A DNA stretch of 30,524 nucleotides, taken from a virus. The position numbers and the translations under genes were made by a program. Positions 29,141 to 30,524 of the stretch are shown one piece after another (position 1 is the stretch's first letter; the number at the start of each line of letters is the position of its first letter). The stretch spans positions 1 through 30,524 of the IMG/VR virus record IMGVR_UViG_3300040806_001441. One strand, given 5' to 3'. Below the pieces are notes generated by a model. It was given only the letters and a program-made list of their open reading frames with translations, did not search any database and was not told the origin of the DNA.

Positions 29141-30524
29141 TGGCATATAAAAATAATATAGATCTTGGCAATGCTCCTTTACTTTGGAGTAGAATGCGTG
29201 AAGCCTTTGATGGTATCAATGAAAACTTTACTGTTATTGCTGCTACTGTAGGTAGAAAAGCAGCCAGAGGTATTGAAACTATTACATTAGGTAATCCAAT
29301 TGTAATTACAACAGTAGATGACCATACGCTTACTTCGGGTGATAGAGTAACTGTTTTCCAAACAGAAATATCTCAACTTGATGGAAACACCTACTTTATA
29401 AAGACCACGAGATTAGATACAATAGAATTATATACCGACGAAGCACTTACTACTCCTGTAGATGGAAGTGCATACGATGCATGGGCTAGTCCTAATGCAG
29501 GAAAAATACAGGCGCTAAATGAGTTTTCTGATATTGATTTTGAAAAAATGACATCGAATGTTTCACCTGCAAGAACTGACGAATTTAATTTAGGAAGTGC
29601 ATCGACAGCATGGCAAAGATTATATCTTTCAGAATACTCAACAACACCGGGAATGGAACTAAACGGAGTATGGTTAGGAACAGCACAGATTAAAGGATCC
29701 GATGGTGTTATTGATTTACCACTAAACTCAACAGTTAACGGTAACTTAATTATTAATCCAGATAATACATTCTTCAAGAGTGTACAAATTGATAATTCAG
29801 AAAGAATTATAGCAGACAATTTTGTAGACACACTTAATCTATTAAGCGGTAATGGTTTTAGTATGAGTGCTGACAGTGGTGCTGAAAGTATTACATTTAC
29901 CAACACAGGTGTATTAAGCAATATTGCAGGATCAGGAATTAGTGTAAGTTCAGCAACAGGAAATGTTACTGTTACAAACACTGGAGTAAGAAGTTTACAA
30001 AATGTAACAGCATTGCCCAGCGGAAGAACAGAAGGTGCTGGTGTTAATGTAAATGCAACCACTGGCGATAATGTAAAAATTACAAATACTGGTGTACTAG
30101 CAGTGGAGGCAGGATCAGCAGCACTAACTGTGTTTACTGATGATGCAACTGGTATTGTTACAATTACAAATGCTGCTGCGGCTGGTAATGCATATAGAAA
30201 TGTAGATATCGATGGCACAATATTATCTGCACCTAGTGTGGCTGGAACTTTAACTGTTGACGCAGGTTATGCAACAACTATTACTGGTGATGCTGGCACA
30301 CAAACTATGACAATTGGATTTAGTGGCGTTGCTGATATTACTGGTAGTGTGTTTTCAGATGATTCAACCAAGATGGTCGATGCAGTTGAGAATGAAATAT
30401 ATGCAAGTGGTGGATTCTTTGGAACTTTAACAGGAGATGTTACAGGTAATGTTACAGGTAATGTTACAGGCGATCTAACAGGAAACAGCACAGGATACCA
30501 TACAGGTGATGTTAAAGGTTCAGT
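29140..30524 (+). CDS. Tail-fibre-type virion protein, 3' end outside window
   Basis: An open frame of 461 codons from ATG 29140, coupled to the giant fibre stop, running off the window. The start NAPLLWSRMREAFDGINENF resembles the attachment head of the preceding protein. HTLTSGDRVTVFQTEISQLD (about 68-87) is an HGL-type module like those in the giant fibre. Three similar segments of about 30-38 residues contain TNTGV (near residues 264, 286 and 312). A tetrapeptide repeat TGxx occurs at the visible end. Thr/Asn/Gly richness and repeats fit a trimeric fibre shaft. Confidence 0.88.
   Translation, partial: MAYKNNIDLGNAPLLWSRMREAFDGINENFTVIAATVGRKAARGIETITLGNPIVITTVDDHTLTSGDRVTVFQTEISQLDGNTYFIKTTRLDTIELYTDEALTTPVDGSAYDAWASPNAGKIQALNEFSDIDFEKMTSNVSPARTDEFNLGSASTAWQRLYLSEYSTTPGMELNGVWLGTAQIKGSDGVIDLPLNSTVNGNLIINPDNTFFKSVQIDNSERIIADNFVDTLNLLSGNGFSMSADSGAESITFTNTGVLSNIAGSGISVSSATGNVTVTNTGVRSLQNVTALPSGRTEGAGVNVNATTGDNVKITNTGVLAVEAGSAALTVFTDDATGIVTITNAAAAGNAYRNVDIDGTILSAPSVAGTLTVDAGYATTITGDAGTQTMTIGFSGVADITGSVFSDDSTKMVDAVENEIYASGGFFGTLTGDVTGNVTGNVTGDLTGNSTGYHTGDVKGS
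30430..30513 (+). repeat. Seven-unit 12-bp tandem repeat encoding TGxx
   Basis: Seven consecutive 12-base units starting ACAGG (two adjacent ones identical: ACAGGTAATGTT) encode TGDV-TGNV-TGNV-TGDL-TGNS-TGYH-TGDV. It lies in frame inside the fibre gene. The copy number may vary by slippage. Confidence 0.85.

Noticed and set aside
29391-30218. Long minus-strand open frame of 275 codons
   Set aside because: It lies opposite the partial fibre gene, whose Thr/Asn/Gly repeat composition keeps the complementary strand open. Product is low-complexity and has no start signal.
30430-30513. CRISPR-like short repeat array
   Set aside because: Units are 12 bp, contiguous, in frame and coding for TGxx; there are no spacers.

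Overview
The window looks like part of the genome of a marine T4-like myovirus (a Pantevenvirales relative of cyanomyophages and pelagimyophages). The DNA is AT-rich. Genes are packed with ATGA/TAATG overlaps. T4-type late promoter motifs (ATAAATA) precede structural genes, and consensus sigma70-type promoters precede early-type genes. Recognisable cargo includes ThyX, a phage-type 6-pyruvoyl-tetrahydropterin synthase, KdsA, UvsE, an IscA/HesB carrier, an Fe/Mn superoxide dismutase, 2OG-Fe(II) oxygenases, an FkbM methyltransferase and radical SAM enzymes. Very long tail-fibre-type proteins close the window. No photosynthesis gene is present, so the host is not obviously a cyanobacterium. KdsA suggests a Gram-negative host or a virion/host glycan containing KDO-like sugar. 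No tRNA, rRNA, CRISPR array or insertion sequence was seen, and no gene-free stretch exceeds 300 bases.

Layout. (1) 1-4200, minus strand: a translationally coupled operon of two radical SAM proteins, a SAM methyltransferase, an Asp/Asn-hydroxylase-type 2OG oxygenase and an unknown protein cut by the window edge. (2) 4243-8535: a 4.2 kb sugar-type cassette with a divergent pair. One minus-strand glycosyltransferase-like gene faces a plus-strand series: a very short DegT/StrS-type aminotransferase, an amidinotransferase with an intact Asp-His-Cys triad, a 2OG oxygenase and a second glycosyltransferase-like protein. Two direct copies of one 34-bp promoter element (28/34 identical) bracket it. 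(3) 8502-12619: early-type operons with a histone-H1-like basic protein, ThyX and several conserved phage proteins of unknown function. (4) 12646-15237: late structural genes, two tandem fibre-like paralogs and a DUF115/MptE-like protein. (5) 15223-19146: PTPS, KdsA, a GT-A glycosyltransferase, a phosphomannomutase-like HAD phosphatase and UvsE. (6) 19147-22298: a GIY-YIG nuclease with its own promoter, FkbM methyltransferase, superoxide dismutase, a SAP-like protein, a small membrane protein, IscA, and a convergent zinc-ribbon protein. (7) 22343-30524: a 2252-residue tail-fibre-type protein and the start of another.

How the parts may fit together: three separate gene groups carry sugar or small-molecule tailoring enzymes next to virion fibre genes. 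My best inference is that this phage makes decorated glycans or modified metabolites, for virion, surface or DNA decoration. The aminotransferase plus amidinotransferase pair recalls guanidino-sugar chemistry of the streptomycin type. That pair, bracketed by repeated promoter elements, and the two-radical-SAM operon are the best candidates for undescribed systems. Functions come from motifs read by eye; no database search was possible.
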